Assembly (NCBI GenBank): GCA_037893225.1
Contig: JAZGUH010000327.1
Location: 1,922,001 to 1,986,000, forward strand
Length of the DNA: 64,000 bases
Source of the DNA: Hippasteria phrygiana
Taxonomy: Eukaryota; Echinodermata; Asteroidea; Valvatida; Goniasteridae
Reading direction: 5' to 3'
The notes beneath the pieces are model-generated. The model was not told where the DNA came from and made no database searches. It saw only the letters and a program-made list of their open reading frames with translations. The translations under genes and the position numbers were made by a program. Of this stretch, positions 21,419 through 31,844 are shown piece by piece (positions within the stretch are counted from its first letter, which is position 1; each line of letters opens with the position of its first letter).

Positions 21419-22378
21419 CAGGGTGTATCAACAAGAAGTATACACTCAGAAAAATGTCTCAAAAATGAAAATTTCAATATTTTTTTAATATGGCACCATA
21501 CATATGGGTAGAAAACCTTTCAGGCTTTAAAATGACACCATGATCATTTGGCGTATTTCATGCATGACTGATCAGAGGCTACATTTGCAAACCTTGTAAA
21601 AAAACGGCTTGCGCACAAAAATGCGGGTTTTTAAACTGGATCAAAGGCAATAAGAGACAAATCCAACATGTGCCTCTTTTAATCACCATTTTCTGTGTAC
21701 ATTTAATTACAGGTTAATCTTCAACATGACCCCCCATTTCTTTGGATACAGACTTCGCCCTCCTCAACGTAATTACGCTCCAACACACCGGAGAAGGATT
21801 GCGACTGAACGCCTCACAGAATTGTTCGGCAATCGCGTAAATCGCCCCGTGAGTGGCCCCCAAGACCCCCAGACCTTACACCACTGGATTTTTTCTTGTG
21901 GGGGCCATCTCAAATCCAAGGTTTTCACAACTCCACCAGCACACCTTAATGACCTCCAGAGACGCATAACCGCTGAGTTTGCGATCATCACACAGGACAG
22001 AGGAATGGTCAGGCGTGCCGTAAATGACATGTTGAGGAGGGCGGAAGTCTGTATCAAAAGGAATGGTGGTAATTTTGAAGATTAACCTGTAATTAAATGT
22101 ACACAGAAAATAGTGATTAAAAGAGGCAAATGTTTGATTTGTCTCTTATTGCCTTTGATCTAGTTTAAAACCCCGCATTTTTGTGCGCAAGTCGTTTTTA
22201 CAAGGTTTGCAGATGTAGCCCCTAATCAGTCATGCATGAAATGCGCCAAATGATCATGGTGTCATTTTAAAGCCTGAAAGGTTTTCTACCCATATGTATG
22301 GTGCCGTATTCTAAAAATATTGAAATGTTCATTTTAAAGAATTTGTTTTGAGTGTATACTTCTTTTTGATACACCCTG
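21419..22378 (+). mobile_element. Mariner-like element with ~300-bp terminal inverted repeats
   Basis: Left end CAGGGTGTATCAACAAGAAGTATACACTC and right end (reverse complement) CAGGGTGTATCAAAAAGAAGTATACACTC are flanked by TA on both sides. The inverted repeats continue for about 304 and 302 bases (21419-21722 and 22077-22378) with scattered mismatches. The central 354 bases hold a fragment of a mariner-type transposase. TIRs this long are unusual for compact mariners. It looks like an internally deleted non-autonomous copy. Confidence 0.88.
21726..22085 (+). pseudogene. Mariner/IS630-type transposase C-terminal fragment
   Basis: Only the C-terminal third of a DDE transposase remains. An APTHRR segment matches the region around the second catalytic Asp, where Asp now appears as Asn. 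A +1 frame then gives WPPRPPDLTPLDFFLWG (about 21856-21907), the hallmark with the third acidic residue. The main frame resumes with HLKSKVFTTPPAHLNDLQ, RRITAEF, VRRAVNDMLRRAEVCIKRN and NGGNFED. Such enzymes cut and paste their own element at TA. With the N-terminus, the first Asp and the reading frame lost, it cannot act. Confidence 0.85.
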
Positions 22379-22380
22379 TA

Positions 22381-24780
22381 ATCTAGAGAGGGTAAGGCAA
22401 GGTTAAGTACCGGTACAAGGATTTTCACCTATAACTTTGGTTTTCTCAAGTATACCATTCTGGGGTTTTCCTCCCAACAATTCTTTGTCGTCTTCCTACA
22501 TGTTTCTTTAGGCTTTCGAGCTATGTGCAATATGCGCTGCGCCCGCTGTTGATGAATCATTGATTTCATTTACTAGAAAGAATTATAAATAAAACTACAG
22601 TTCTTGCCAAATTAATTTACTCTTGAGTAACCAATCGCGTGATTTTGTTCAGCCTTAAAATATTGACGGCAACAATTCCATCATGATATTGTCTGGAAAA
22701 AATAACCATGCAAAGTTTAGGGGATGTCTAAATAAATCGTGATGTAATAACATTAATCAACCCATAATTTCACATGAATATTTTAACCGTCTTCCAGGGT
22801 AGTGTTTTTCAAAGACTTCTTTGGCAACCCCCATTACTTGTATTCAATTTCACCTTCCCTCATCACTGGAAGCATCGACACACAAAATCAATTCCATACA
22901 AGGTTAAAGCATCTTTTATTAATTTTTTCCCAAATTATTTATTTCTTCATCTACAGCTAAAAGAATTGTAGAAAATACTATGTACACAACAGTATTACAA
23001 TTGAGAATGCCTCTTATAAACAATTAGGCCATAGGGCATGTGCCATTTATATGCTCAATTTTAGATTTTCGTGCAACAGCAGTGGGGACAACCTAAAATT
23101 ATCATAGACTGGTTGGGTATACACCCCTCATCAATAATTTCAATATCCCCAAATATGAGAGGTGCACACTAATTTATTAACGTGTAGTTGGTGAAAATAC
23201 ATGTTAACCAATGGTAAATCAACTATATTTTAATGTAATTTTGACTTTTTCCTAACCAATTTAACAATTTATGCTAATTAATCTGTGGGGGACTATTGGG
23301 GGGACTGTTGTCTAAGTTTTAGGTGCAAAATACAGGGGATATTTATTATTTTTTTAACATATAGTTGATGAAAACCCATGTACATCAAGTGCACGCTAAT
23401 ACAACATTAACATTTCTTTGCAAATTGCATGGTTTTTAATAGTAAATGGATACTTTAAATCTTCTCAAGGTTTTTGACTTCATTTAATAACCAATTTTAA
23501 GTATGCAATTAATGAAAGCTCATGTAAAGGAATGGTGCATCAACTATATGCTGATGTGATGTTCTTGTTTCGGGTCACTTTTGTGATATTAAGCAATATT
23601 TTAAAAAAAATGTTATCTAAGCTTTTATGAGCTGCATTACCAGGTTTCAATAATTAACATACATGTCTTACAAGGCACATGAACTAAAAAAGGCTCCATA
23701 TTTTATTTTTTCTTAATTTGACTTATTGCTGAATGAAAAGTATGAAAGTACATAATAGTAGAAATATTTAGCCTGAAAACCATCGTTCATTTCATTTCAT
23801 TTCATGTGCATTGTATACATGACTATGGACAAAAACTCAAAATAATCAACATGGACAAGTGGTTTCCTTTTAGATATCTTTTGTTTCCAGCATATATAAT
23901 TACAAATATTCTCCTTAAAGTTTGCATAAAATGTACATGTATGTGCAATGGCATAATTAAATTCCTCTCCAGTTAAAAGTACAAATTATGCAACCTGTTT
24001 GAAACTATTGGAATTTACCAATGTCAAGTGTTCAGAGTATGTAGCAACAATTAACCATACTCAGATCCTCTGGTCATTTCACGCCAATTCAATGTACATG
24101 TACTGTAGCTAAATAATAATTTGGAAATGCTGCTAGAATATACAAGAACATAAGAAATTGGTTAGTACCAGTCATTTGATACATGTATAGCAACCCTAAG
24201 TAAATGTAGAATTACTCCTGTGATTGTTTTTGTACATGTAACTGAAACACATAATTATTATGGCTTTATTGTGATCCATACCGACCTGATTTGTTTGCTG
24301 AAACATGTAATTAAATAATCTTGATAAATTAAACTTTCTGTATGTGTTGCACAATTAATTTAGAAAATAATCTGTCTCAGAAATCATCTTTCAAAATCAA
24401 AAAGTTGGCATGGGATTATTCCTCACTATTGGGGAATATTTAATACAACTAGTGGAAAACAATTAACTAATCAATTGCGAAAAGAAAAATATGAGAAAGA
24501 AACATATATTAATTTCAAAAGTAAATGTCTGAAACGGACGTCGGTGATTAGGATGGAAATAGAGCATCTATATAGTATCTGTAGGCATGGACCAAAATCA
24601 GATCCTATTTTGATATTTCATCCTGATACATTGTATGACTTGACAAGATATTCTTTCAATCTTTTAACAAAAAATGTGTTTCAACATGCATCAAGCAAAA
24701 GATAAATCTGCGCAACAAGTACCTACATGTAGGTAAGAATTTAAACTCAGGGTTCTAAAAATCAACAGTAAGTGGGTGAA
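22381..24780. other. AT-rich interval with no gene seen
   Basis: I see no domain, RNA gene or ordered repeat apart from a short CATTT/TTTCA repeat near 23790. Frames here have no coding character. Confidence 0.55.
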
Positions 24781-24830
24781 CAATCACCTTAAACTTGGGT
24801 TAACTTTTTTTTTAACCACCCTGTAATTAC

Positions 24831-25016
24831 CTGTTATTCTGTCCCGCTTGTATTTATTTGTATGGCAGAATAAACATTCCTCCGGGAACATAAGGCGTTT
24901 CCTCCATTCTCTCCTGACATCTGATCGAAGTGTGCGTTTTCTTGGTGGCTCTCCTACATTTCCTACATCTCCTACATCTTGGACTGGAACTTGCTGGTTC
25001 AATTCTGTTCCCTCAT
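24831..25016 (-). CDS. Candidate spliced internal exon, Cys-containing protein
   Basis: On the minus strand a pyrimidine-rich CCTTGTCATTTTGCAG ends at 25017. A 186-base open exon follows and ends at AACAG|GTAATT, a plausible donor. The exon encodes about 62 residues: an acidic/Gln-rich part with a VGDVGNVGE repeat, a basic RKRTLRSDVRREWRKR, then FPEECLFCHTNKYKRDRITG with a CX2C pair. The CX2C-Lys-Tyr-Lys pattern looks like the start of a zinc-binding module, but no named family is assigned. It may belong to the candidate start exon at 26899-27021. Confidence 0.4.
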
Positions 25017-25276
25017 CTGCAAAATGACAAGGAAAGAACAAAAGTTGATTCAACATATTTTACTACATACAAATGTATTGACAAACTTTGGGGAAAATAG
25101 GGTCTGTAGGTACATTGTACATGTAGGGAAACAAAAATTGGAATTTGTTTTTATTTTCACTTGTAAGTGTAGTTTCTTTTCCGAAAGTCAAGGGCTTCCC
25201 TAATAGTTCTTTAAACTATTGGGGTAAAACAATTAAGAGTAAAATGATAATTGATGGTAAATGAATTTCTTTTTTT

Positions 25277-25290
25277 GGGGGGGGGGGGGG
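25277..25290 (+). repeat. Poly(G) run, 14 G
   Basis: This is one of seven long G or C homopolymers in the window (others at 16996, 20661, 30284, 30348, 57574 and 59888). Confidence 0.9.
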
Positions 25291-25361
25291 TCTAGGCTCT
25301 AGGTTTTTATGGTCGGTCGGGTTACGGGAAACAAATATTTTCTTCTTAGTCCTTTCTTGTT

Positions 25362-25654
25362 CAATAGACCCATGTACTGATGACTAATCGTGTGGCATTA
25401 TGGGAGCATTAGCAGGAAATTTTTTACTTGAATACTTTAATAGTCTTTATTGAATTACACTTGACAAAACCAAATATTGTAGTTTTGGGTATACCCATTC
25501 TAATCACTTAAAAATTTGGAATTTTGTCGACAGCTTCATTATGCGTTGTCTGCTTCCAAGAGTTAGTGCACGCTTGGGCTAAAATGACCCCCTATTGCTC
25601 CCATCATACACCACGATAAACATGCCATGAACTCATCAGTACAGGGGTCTATTG
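25362..25654. mobile_element. MITE with CAATAGACCC termini
   Basis: Left arm CAATAGACCCATGTACTGATGA matches the right arm (reverse complement CAATAGACCCCTGTACTGATGA). Further in, GGCATTATGGGAGCA is mirrored by TGCTCCCATCATAC. The total is 293 bp without coding capacity. The target duplication is unclear. Confidence 0.7.
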
Positions 25655-26085
25655 TACTATAGTGCAATGAAAAAATACACCCCAAAACAAGTGGAAGGGC
25701 CTTTCACCTTTCAAGGAGGGTTGGTCGGGAAATATAATGCTTTTTTTGTATTACTGTACAAAGAAAAATTGGGATGGTATTTATTTGTACTGGAAAAAAA
25801 TAACCATTTAAAACATAAAATTTGGTCGGTCAGGCCCCTTTAAAAAGGCAGTATACTAAAGTCTAAAGTGATGGCCCGATGGCCGGATATGGAACTCTTT
25901 CCTATTAAAAAGACAGCAGATAAAAATTCAAACCAATGCCAAAAAGAATTTTTAAAATTCCTTAACACAACATTCTCTAAGACATTCGCACAGTAGTTAC
26001 CCACATCGTCGGTGGGAAAAATAGAAAAATATAATTTAGAAGGTTCAAATATTAGAAAGACTGTACATGTATATTGAAACTTTAG

Positions 26086-26521
26086 AAAGATTTTACTTAC
26101 AAACACCCCACCAAAATCGGTCAAGAACAGCAAAATCTTGGAAAATAACCAACCCTCATTGATTTAATATAACTGTCTAAACATGTGACACAACCTGTTA
26201 TTTAAAGATTTATGTCGGCAAAATCTGTAACAAATTAGGAAGAAATCAACATATATGTGAACACTGAGTGTGACTTTTGGCCTACATGGTGCCAACATGG
26301 AGGAAGGACTAAGTCCTTCCTCCATGGTGCCAAGAACTTCTAACACAGAAAACACAAACTTTCTTCCCCTATATTGCACTAAAATGTCCCAACAAAATTC
26401 TCAAAATTCAAGCAAGGTTGTGCCAAGTGTTCATACAATTCAAAACACAAATGGATGGTTATTTTCCAAGATTTGGTGTTTCTGACCGATTTTTGTGGGG
26501 GGTATTAAAGTAAAATCTTTC
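26086..26521. mobile_element. Foldback element with 70-bp arms
   Basis: The left arm (26086-26155) contains AAAGATTTTACTT, CACCCCACCAAAATCGGTC and AAATCTTGGAAAATAACCA. The right arm (26452-26521) contains the complements in reverse order with a few mismatches. Weaker pairing continues inward to a perfect 31-bp palindrome at 26296-26326, so the whole 436-bp unit could fold into one long hairpin. The TCCTTCCTCCATGG motif of the centre recurs at about 29125-29142. Confidence 0.75.
26296..26326. repeat. 31-bp perfect palindrome
   Basis: CATGGAGGAAGGACT, one A, then AGTCCTTCCTCCATG. It sits at the centre of the foldback element. Confidence 0.9.
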
Positions 26522-26898
26522 CGGTCCTAGCTAGTTACTCGGACTAAATCATGACAATAATGGAAAATGTTCATGACCGGTAATGACCAGTATTCAGTAT
26601 TACTATTAGCGCATGTTTATCAAAATAAAATGTCCATTTTAAGCTTATAAATTGCATTTTTGTACCCACCTGGAGCGGAAGTTTTGCTTTCCTTTCTCTC
26701 TTATTTTGCTGATGTCACAGAAGTGCTGATATTAGTGATAGCCGATATTGACTGTTGGTTGTGCAGCTACCAATGCATGATTCTACATCACGAAAATCAA
26801 TAGTACAATACCCAACTTCGTGGCGCGGTCTCGGTGACAATTTCACTCTCTTTGCAGTCGAATTTCAGCCACATTGTTGCAAAGTCGACAAATCTTTT

Positions 26899-27021
26899 TC
26901 AGTTGTCATTACGAAATGTAATAAAATTGGTTTTGGCTGAAGGAACGACATGCATTACGCAAAATTTGGACGAAAATGCGGAAGCATTCGCCGTGGCAGT
27001 GTTATCCACGGGCGCCGCCAT
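26899..27021 (-). CDS. Candidate first coding exon of a host gene
   Basis: On the minus strand CCAAGATGGCGGCGCCCG gives a good start context for ATG at 27021, overlapping a YY1-type motif (AAGATGGCGGC). Upstream, on the same strand, are two CCAAT boxes (plus-strand GATTGGTC near 27055 and GATTGGCT near 27104). The open frame has 40 residues (MAAPVDNTATANASAFSSKF...) and closes at 26899, or earlier if spliced at TTC|GTAATG. The phase of that site would fit the candidate exon at 25016-24831. Host origin is inference from promoter-like context. Confidence 0.35.
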   Translation of the reverse strand: MAAPVDNTATANASAFSSKFCVMHVVPSAKTNFITFRNDN

Positions 27022-27125
27022 CTTGGTCTTCAACCACATAATACGGCAATCGCGATTGGTCAGTTGCTTTTACGGCTCATCGTACTCTTGTAACAATGCT
27101 GCTGATTGGCTGAACGTATGAGCTC
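27022..27125 (-). promoter_or_regulatory. Candidate minus-strand promoter with CCAAT boxes
   Basis: Two CCAAT boxes on the minus strand lie 35 and 85 bases upstream of the AAGATGGCGGC start motif, in a patch richer in CpG than its surroundings. No TATA box is seen, which fits a CpG/YY1-type promoter. Confidence 0.35.
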
Positions 27126-27567
27126 AACATCCACGTTCACGCAATTTGAAAACAGAAAATTAGATAAAGTATTCGTTTTTTACGGCTTAATGTGCAATTT
27201 TTATCAATGGGGATAATCAATTTCAAGATTTCTATAATATTTTACGAATTATCAGCTATGAATTAAGTTGTCCCCAGCATTGTTGCACGAAACAACAGCT
27301 TTAAATGGGATGTATTGCGGCCTAAATTATTATGGCACATACAAGCTCTGTTACAACAAGGAATAAGTTAGATCATATCTCAGGTTTTATAACTGTAGGG
27401 CTTTGCATCCCAAACGGGTGGATACCCGAGTACCTGACCGCTAATGTCAGGAACCTATAAAAGAATTAACATATTACTTAACATAGTCATTTCTCTGAGA
27501 ATGAAAAAGAAGGTTTTCTATTAAAGTCCGGGAAGGCACATGGTGGTAATTTTTTTGGGCCATTGTC

Positions 27568-27602
27568 AATTCGTTCGAATTTTTATATCATTCGAACGAA
27601 TT
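27568..27602. repeat. Perfect 13-bp inverted repeat
   Basis: AATTCGTTCGAAT, a 9-base spacer TTTTATATC, then ATTCGAACGAATT. It lies about 85 bases upstream of the Cys-rich frame at 27689 and could be a dimer-binding site or a cruciform. Confidence 0.9.
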
Positions 27603-27688
27603 CCTATTCATTTCCATGAATTGTTGTTATGCATACATCTGTACGATCGAGTTACATATCGCGTTTGCTGCATTGTTGAAAGTGCAAC

Positions 27689-27889
27689 ATGACCAAACAG
27701 AGCACTGGGACAGCCTCTTTAGGCGAAGGGATTGAAAACATGGAAAAGTGTGGGTGTCACATGGGTACTTGTAAGTGTAAAACATGTGAATTGTCGTTGT
27801 ATGTCATTGATAAATTGAGAATATTCAGGTTTTGCTTACAAGCTCGTATGTCTTTGCAACTGTATTTGACTGTACACTTTAAAAACTGA
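27689..27889 (+). CDS. Small Cys-rich ORF
   Basis: This 66-residue ATG frame contains KCGCHMGTCKCKTCE at about residues 28-42: five Cys in 13 residues in a CXC-X4-CXCX2C arrangement. That spacing resembles a metallothionein metal-thiolate cluster, but the remainder (LYVIDKLRIFRFCLQARM) does not. The codon stretch GGTACTTGTAAGTG is also a good splice donor, so an alternative is a short first exon ending MGT. It could be chance; no family is assigned. Confidence 0.3.
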   Translation: MTKQSTGTASLGEGIENMEKCGCHMGTCKCKTCELSLYVIDKLRIFRFCLQARMSLQLYLTVHFKN

Positions 27890-28000
27890 AGTGTAGGATA
27901 TTAACATTAAGTGTTACTACCGCAATAACATTTCAAATGTACAAAGTGTGACTCCAACTCTTAGTAATGTTAAAGGAAGCAATTTCAAGATGTGAAACTT

Positions 28001-28155
28001 AACAGTTTGTAAGTGTTAGTGAGCAAGATAAGCTTCCCCGCTAAAGACGTTACATAAAAAGTGTAAGTGAGCAAGATGAGCTTCCCTGCAGTGCTAAAGA
28101 TGTTACATTGAACAGTTTGTAAGTAATAGTGAGCAAGATGAGCTTCCCGCCTAAA
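28001..28155. repeat. Three-copy ~55-bp tandem repeat
   Basis: The units share AACAGTTTGTAAGTNNTAGTGAGCAAGATNAGCTTCCC and CTAAAGANGTTACA, with small indels. The core TGAGCAAGATGAGCTTCCC occurs three times. No coding role is seen. Confidence 0.8.
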
Positions 28156-28404
28156 TTCTAAACACATGCGCGCGGCCGGTTATACAAAAGAATTCTTGAG
28201 CGAATGGGGGTGCTGTACTGTGACAACGCCATCTTCGGGATGCCTCGGTGGAAATCACGTTTATTGAAGTAAGTTAGCACTAAAATTAAATCTATAGTTA
28301 AAGATTGTAAAAAAATGGTAATAAGAATAGAGTATACAACATTATCGTCAATACCCTGGGATTCACATGTGTTTGCACATTATGTATGTGGTTTGTACCC
28401 CCAA

Positions 28405-28569
28405 AATGGCGTCGTTACAGAGGCCTCATATTCGTTCAAGAATGAAGCTTATTCGATTGGTTGGCTGCGAGTCAAAGTTTCCCCCCTCGATTTTATCGAT
28501 CGCGACGCGTCGTTGGCCGGCCGTATCTGAAACAGGCATTGTGTCTAGGCTATTTACTGTGGCGCCCTA
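28405..28569 (+). CDS. Small ORF at CpG-rich patch
   Basis: A frame of 54 residues starts at ATGGCGTCG in AAAATGGCG context (MASLQRPHIRSRMKLIRLVG...). A minus-strand frame starting at 28232 begins similarly (MALSQYSTPIRSR), so the two starts form a diverged inverted repeat. No domain is recognised; coding status is uncertain. Confidence 0.25.
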
Positions 28570-28757
28570 AATAGCAAACCAAGCCGTAGCCTCAGCTACA
28601 CGACACCCAATTTGGACAACGCGCGCGCGCATGAGGCGATGACGATCGATTGGACACATTTTCGTCGAGTAGTAGGAGCCTATATATTTTCGCGTCGATC
28701 AAAGCATAGTGTGCAGTGAAGGATGATGGAGATGCCGTCACACGGGTAGTCTTGGTT

Positions 28758-28867
28758 CCAAGACGTTACTGTCTGATACTTGTCATCAACAGAGGGCGCA
28801 ATTTACAGGCTGTCACCGGCGGGCGATCGAGCGCGCGATCAATCACGGAGTTACAGTAACGTCTTGG
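28758..28867. repeat. Inverted repeat with perfect 15-bp arms
   Basis: CCAAGACGTTACTGT (28758-28772) and ACAGTAACGTCTTGG (28853-28867) are perfect complements. The left arm overlaps the palindrome GTCTTGGTTCCAAGAC; a related palindrome GTCTTGGAACCAAGAC lies at about 31863-31878. Confidence 0.85.
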
Positions 28868-29029
28868 ATATTTCTACTTTTGAGGGCGGGACCCGACTAT
28901 GGAAATCGTGGCTAAACATGCATCATTCATATCACGTGACTGGTCTGACCTCCATGGTTAAGTTTGACCGATTGCCCCAATTATGCAAAATGCGCGCCTG
29001 CGGTCGACGGGACGTGTAATATAATACCG

Positions 29030-31040
29030 TTTGAAAAAAACCTGGATGTACTGTACTACTGTGTACAAAAGCCACTTGTACATACAATGTACATGTACAT
29101 GTATACGTACAATCATGGAGGTTGTGTTTTCTTCCTCCATGGTACAATGTACATATCCACATATGAACACTGTGGATACATGTATAGTGTACGTATGTAT
29201 AGGTACTTGAACTTCAAGTTTGAATAACTTGGAGTTTCTGATCTTTCTTGCTACGTCCCAGAATGAGATAATGACAATTTACCTGCAGGTGTGCACTTTA
29301 ATCTGGGATGTTAATTAGCCAATGTGAATGAATAAATGCAGAATAGTCAAATTTTAAATTATTTTGTATCAAAGATTGATTTTTGCCAGTCTTGTTTAAT
29401 TACATGTACAAACATGTGGTGCCGTTTTTTGCAGCCAGCCATGGCCAGGCCCAGTATTGTATTGGATATTACAGTCCAGTTAGTTGCATGCACAATATAT
29501 TTAAAGGACGTCTTTGGTCAACTTTTGACTGAAAAACGTTTTTACTCACTTTGTCTTCAAGGTGGAGCTTAAATTCATCATTGTCTTAATTATTTATATT
29601 TCTCCCAATACAAAATTCCTCCACTAAATTCCTCCACTGTATAGTAATCCATGTATACTAATATTTAAAAAAGTGAACATGAAGAAGAGAAGTCTGAAAT
29701 AGCAAGCCCAGCAAACCACTTAAATGCAGTGGATTTAAAATCAAAGTAGATGGTTAACTTCACTCAATTATTCTAATTCTTGAGGTAAACATAATTTTTC
29801 ACTGGATAAAATGTATTTCTGTAAAGATTTAAACCATTATTGTAAAGTTACATTTATGTTAACATATACTTTACCATTGAAGGTTAGAACTGCCACAGAG
29901 TTCATCAGAAATATGAAACACACCATTTGTTACATCTCTTTTTTCATGTATTTTCAATTTCCATCCTGAAAAATTAAATTGGCAGATGTACCGGTCATTT
30001 ACTACTTAGTGTAAAATAATCGACATTACATGTACATGTACATGTGGCATTTTAAAAAATGTATAATACATTTACTTATACAAACTGGCTGGGACGTCCT
30101 CCATTCTGAAGTCTTTTTAAGTTTATCACCTCACATGTTTATACACCAGTGTTCTAGCTCGTACAGTGTACATGCACAATATATAATGTACATGTCATCG
30201 GGTAATACCTTCTCATAAATGTTTACCTTCACTTAAGCGCGCCTCCATGATTTGACTATGACATGTGTAGAGACCGGGAAAAAGGGGGGGGGGGGGGGGG
30301 GGGGGGTTTCATGAAATTTCCAAAACCAACCAACTGAAAATTTCGAAGGGGGGGGGGGGGGCGGGAATGGACACTACGCTGTTTATTACACATGTATTAA
30401 TTATGGTCCATACACAAACCCAAATTTAACCCTCTTTCCGACAATTCTACTGTAATTTCCATGTGAAATTTATAATACCTCCTGGTCTATTTCAATTTTT
30501 TTCTTCTGTCTGGTTTTATTGTCTAGGGGTGATCTTGTCATAAAGTGTGTGTGGGTGAAGATATATTCCCCATCCCCACAACCCCGAAATCTATGTTTTT
30601 GCCTTCACTTTATCAACACTTCTTCTTGTCGAAAAATGTTTGGGGATTATATTTAACTATAAAAGTTGGGCTATTATGTACGCCGTATGTATCACCATTT
30701 GTTAATCCTTTCTGATATGTTTTCCTTTGTATAAAAATTGTTGTTTAAAAAAAAGATTGAAAATGATCAATTATGACTGTAATGAAATCAATTGTGATGT
30801 AGTTCTTTTAACCAATATATGTACACCGACTACTGCATGTATTTTTTCTATTACATGTGGAATAGTAAGCACGTAAACACACTGGCTGTCATCGAAGGTT
30901 ATAGTTCTAAATTTACATTCGGAAGTATTAAAATATACCTCACATGTTCACTCATCATCCGCACAAATATTTCGTATAGGCCTACACTTTATTTAATGTC
31001 TAAATAAACTTCAGCTGCACTACAGAAATCAGCTGCACTA
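29030..31040. other. Non-coding interval with poly(G) runs
   Basis: No gene is recognised. It contains TACATGTACATGTA words, G23 (30284-30306) and G14 (30348-30361) separated by 41 bases, and a direct repeat TCAGCTGCACTACAG just before 31045. Confidence 0.55.
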
Positions 31041-31044
31041 CAGC

Positions 31045-31185
31045 ATGGAGGAATGGAGATACTTCGCGGATTTTAACGACACGTACGTCGTGCCTATGAG
31101 CTCCGTGCACAAGTACCCCCTCAGCGGAAAGAAAAGGCGAGTTGGGGGGTCAATATCGACGCCATCTTACCTGGCTTCAATTTAA
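31045..31185 (+). CDS. Short ORF of coding-like composition
   Basis: This ATG frame of 46 residues (MEEWRYFADFNDTYVVPMSSVHKYPLSGKKR...) sits at the start of a GC-richer patch. The N-terminus looks like a folded-domain edge (aromatic-rich, VVPMSSV) followed by a basic cluster. It may be a first exon or part of a mobile element. An AAGATGGCG motif lies on the opposite strand at 31165. Confidence 0.3.
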   Translation: MEEWRYFADFNDTYVVPMSSVHKYPLSGKKRRVGGSISTPSYLASI

Positions 31186-31844
31186 GTGTCTGGTTCCCGC
31201 TGTGATATTCTTATTGAAAACGCAATTATCGAGAGTCAGCGAACAGACAAAGCAATCCCACTGGTATCAAATGAACGAGGAGCGCGGTGCGGATACCAGC
31301 GACGTACTGCCCATGGAAGTGCGGTTGCTATGTGGACAGCGCCCTCATTCGACGGCGCACGGAGCCCATACAACACGTCAACTTAAAAAATATTTCCCAC
31401 AGACACTTGACAGACTGGGTCACGCGGATCGCGTATCGCGCAATCCTTCATTCAAAACAATACAACGGTCGACGCGTCGGGCCCGGGCGCGGTGAACTTC
31501 AAATTTCCAGACAACACAACACACATACACAAAAAACCGCACCCAGAGGGTGATGACCGCACCACCGCGTCCTATTTAATCGTGCATGCTCGCCAAGTTA
31601 TGAATAATTCATTTATCAAGGTCAAACTCAATCGCTGATTGGCTCCCCCGGAAAGTCGGGGGAGAATGTCGAAAAAGTAAAGAAAAGGTTAAGACCCGCG
31701 GACAGAAATATCCAAGACCTTCGTGGAAGTGAAGAACCGAGCTAAGAACAGTAGAATCGATTCTTGTCAGAGCGCGTAATATATAAAACATTATCGAATA
31801 CAATCAGAATCGATTTACTGAGAAACAGCGCCCTCGTTCGGAAG

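Larger units (their letters stand above)
28150..28930. promoter_or_regulatory. CpG-rich region with start-like ATGGCG motifs on both strands
   Basis: The patch is CpG-dense (CGCGCGCGC near 28620, CGATCGCGACGCGTCG near 28496) in AT-rich surroundings. AAGATGGCG starts on the minus strand at 28232 and AAAATGGCG on the plus strand at 28405, facing outwards. TATATATTTTCGCG near 28681-28694 could act as a TATA element. It may be a bidirectional host promoter, or the two arms may be an inverted repeat. Confidence 0.35.

Noticed and set aside
18986..21470. Tandem duplication of a host gene (copies at 19 kb and 35 kb)
   Set aside because: Both carry gag, protease and integrase linker of a retrotransposon; they are dispersed copies.
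31142..31553. Overlapping 66-117 residue plus-strand ORFs
   Set aside because: Three overlapping frames of Arg/Thr-rich composition in a CpG-rich patch, with no domain and no conserved start; treated as non-coding.
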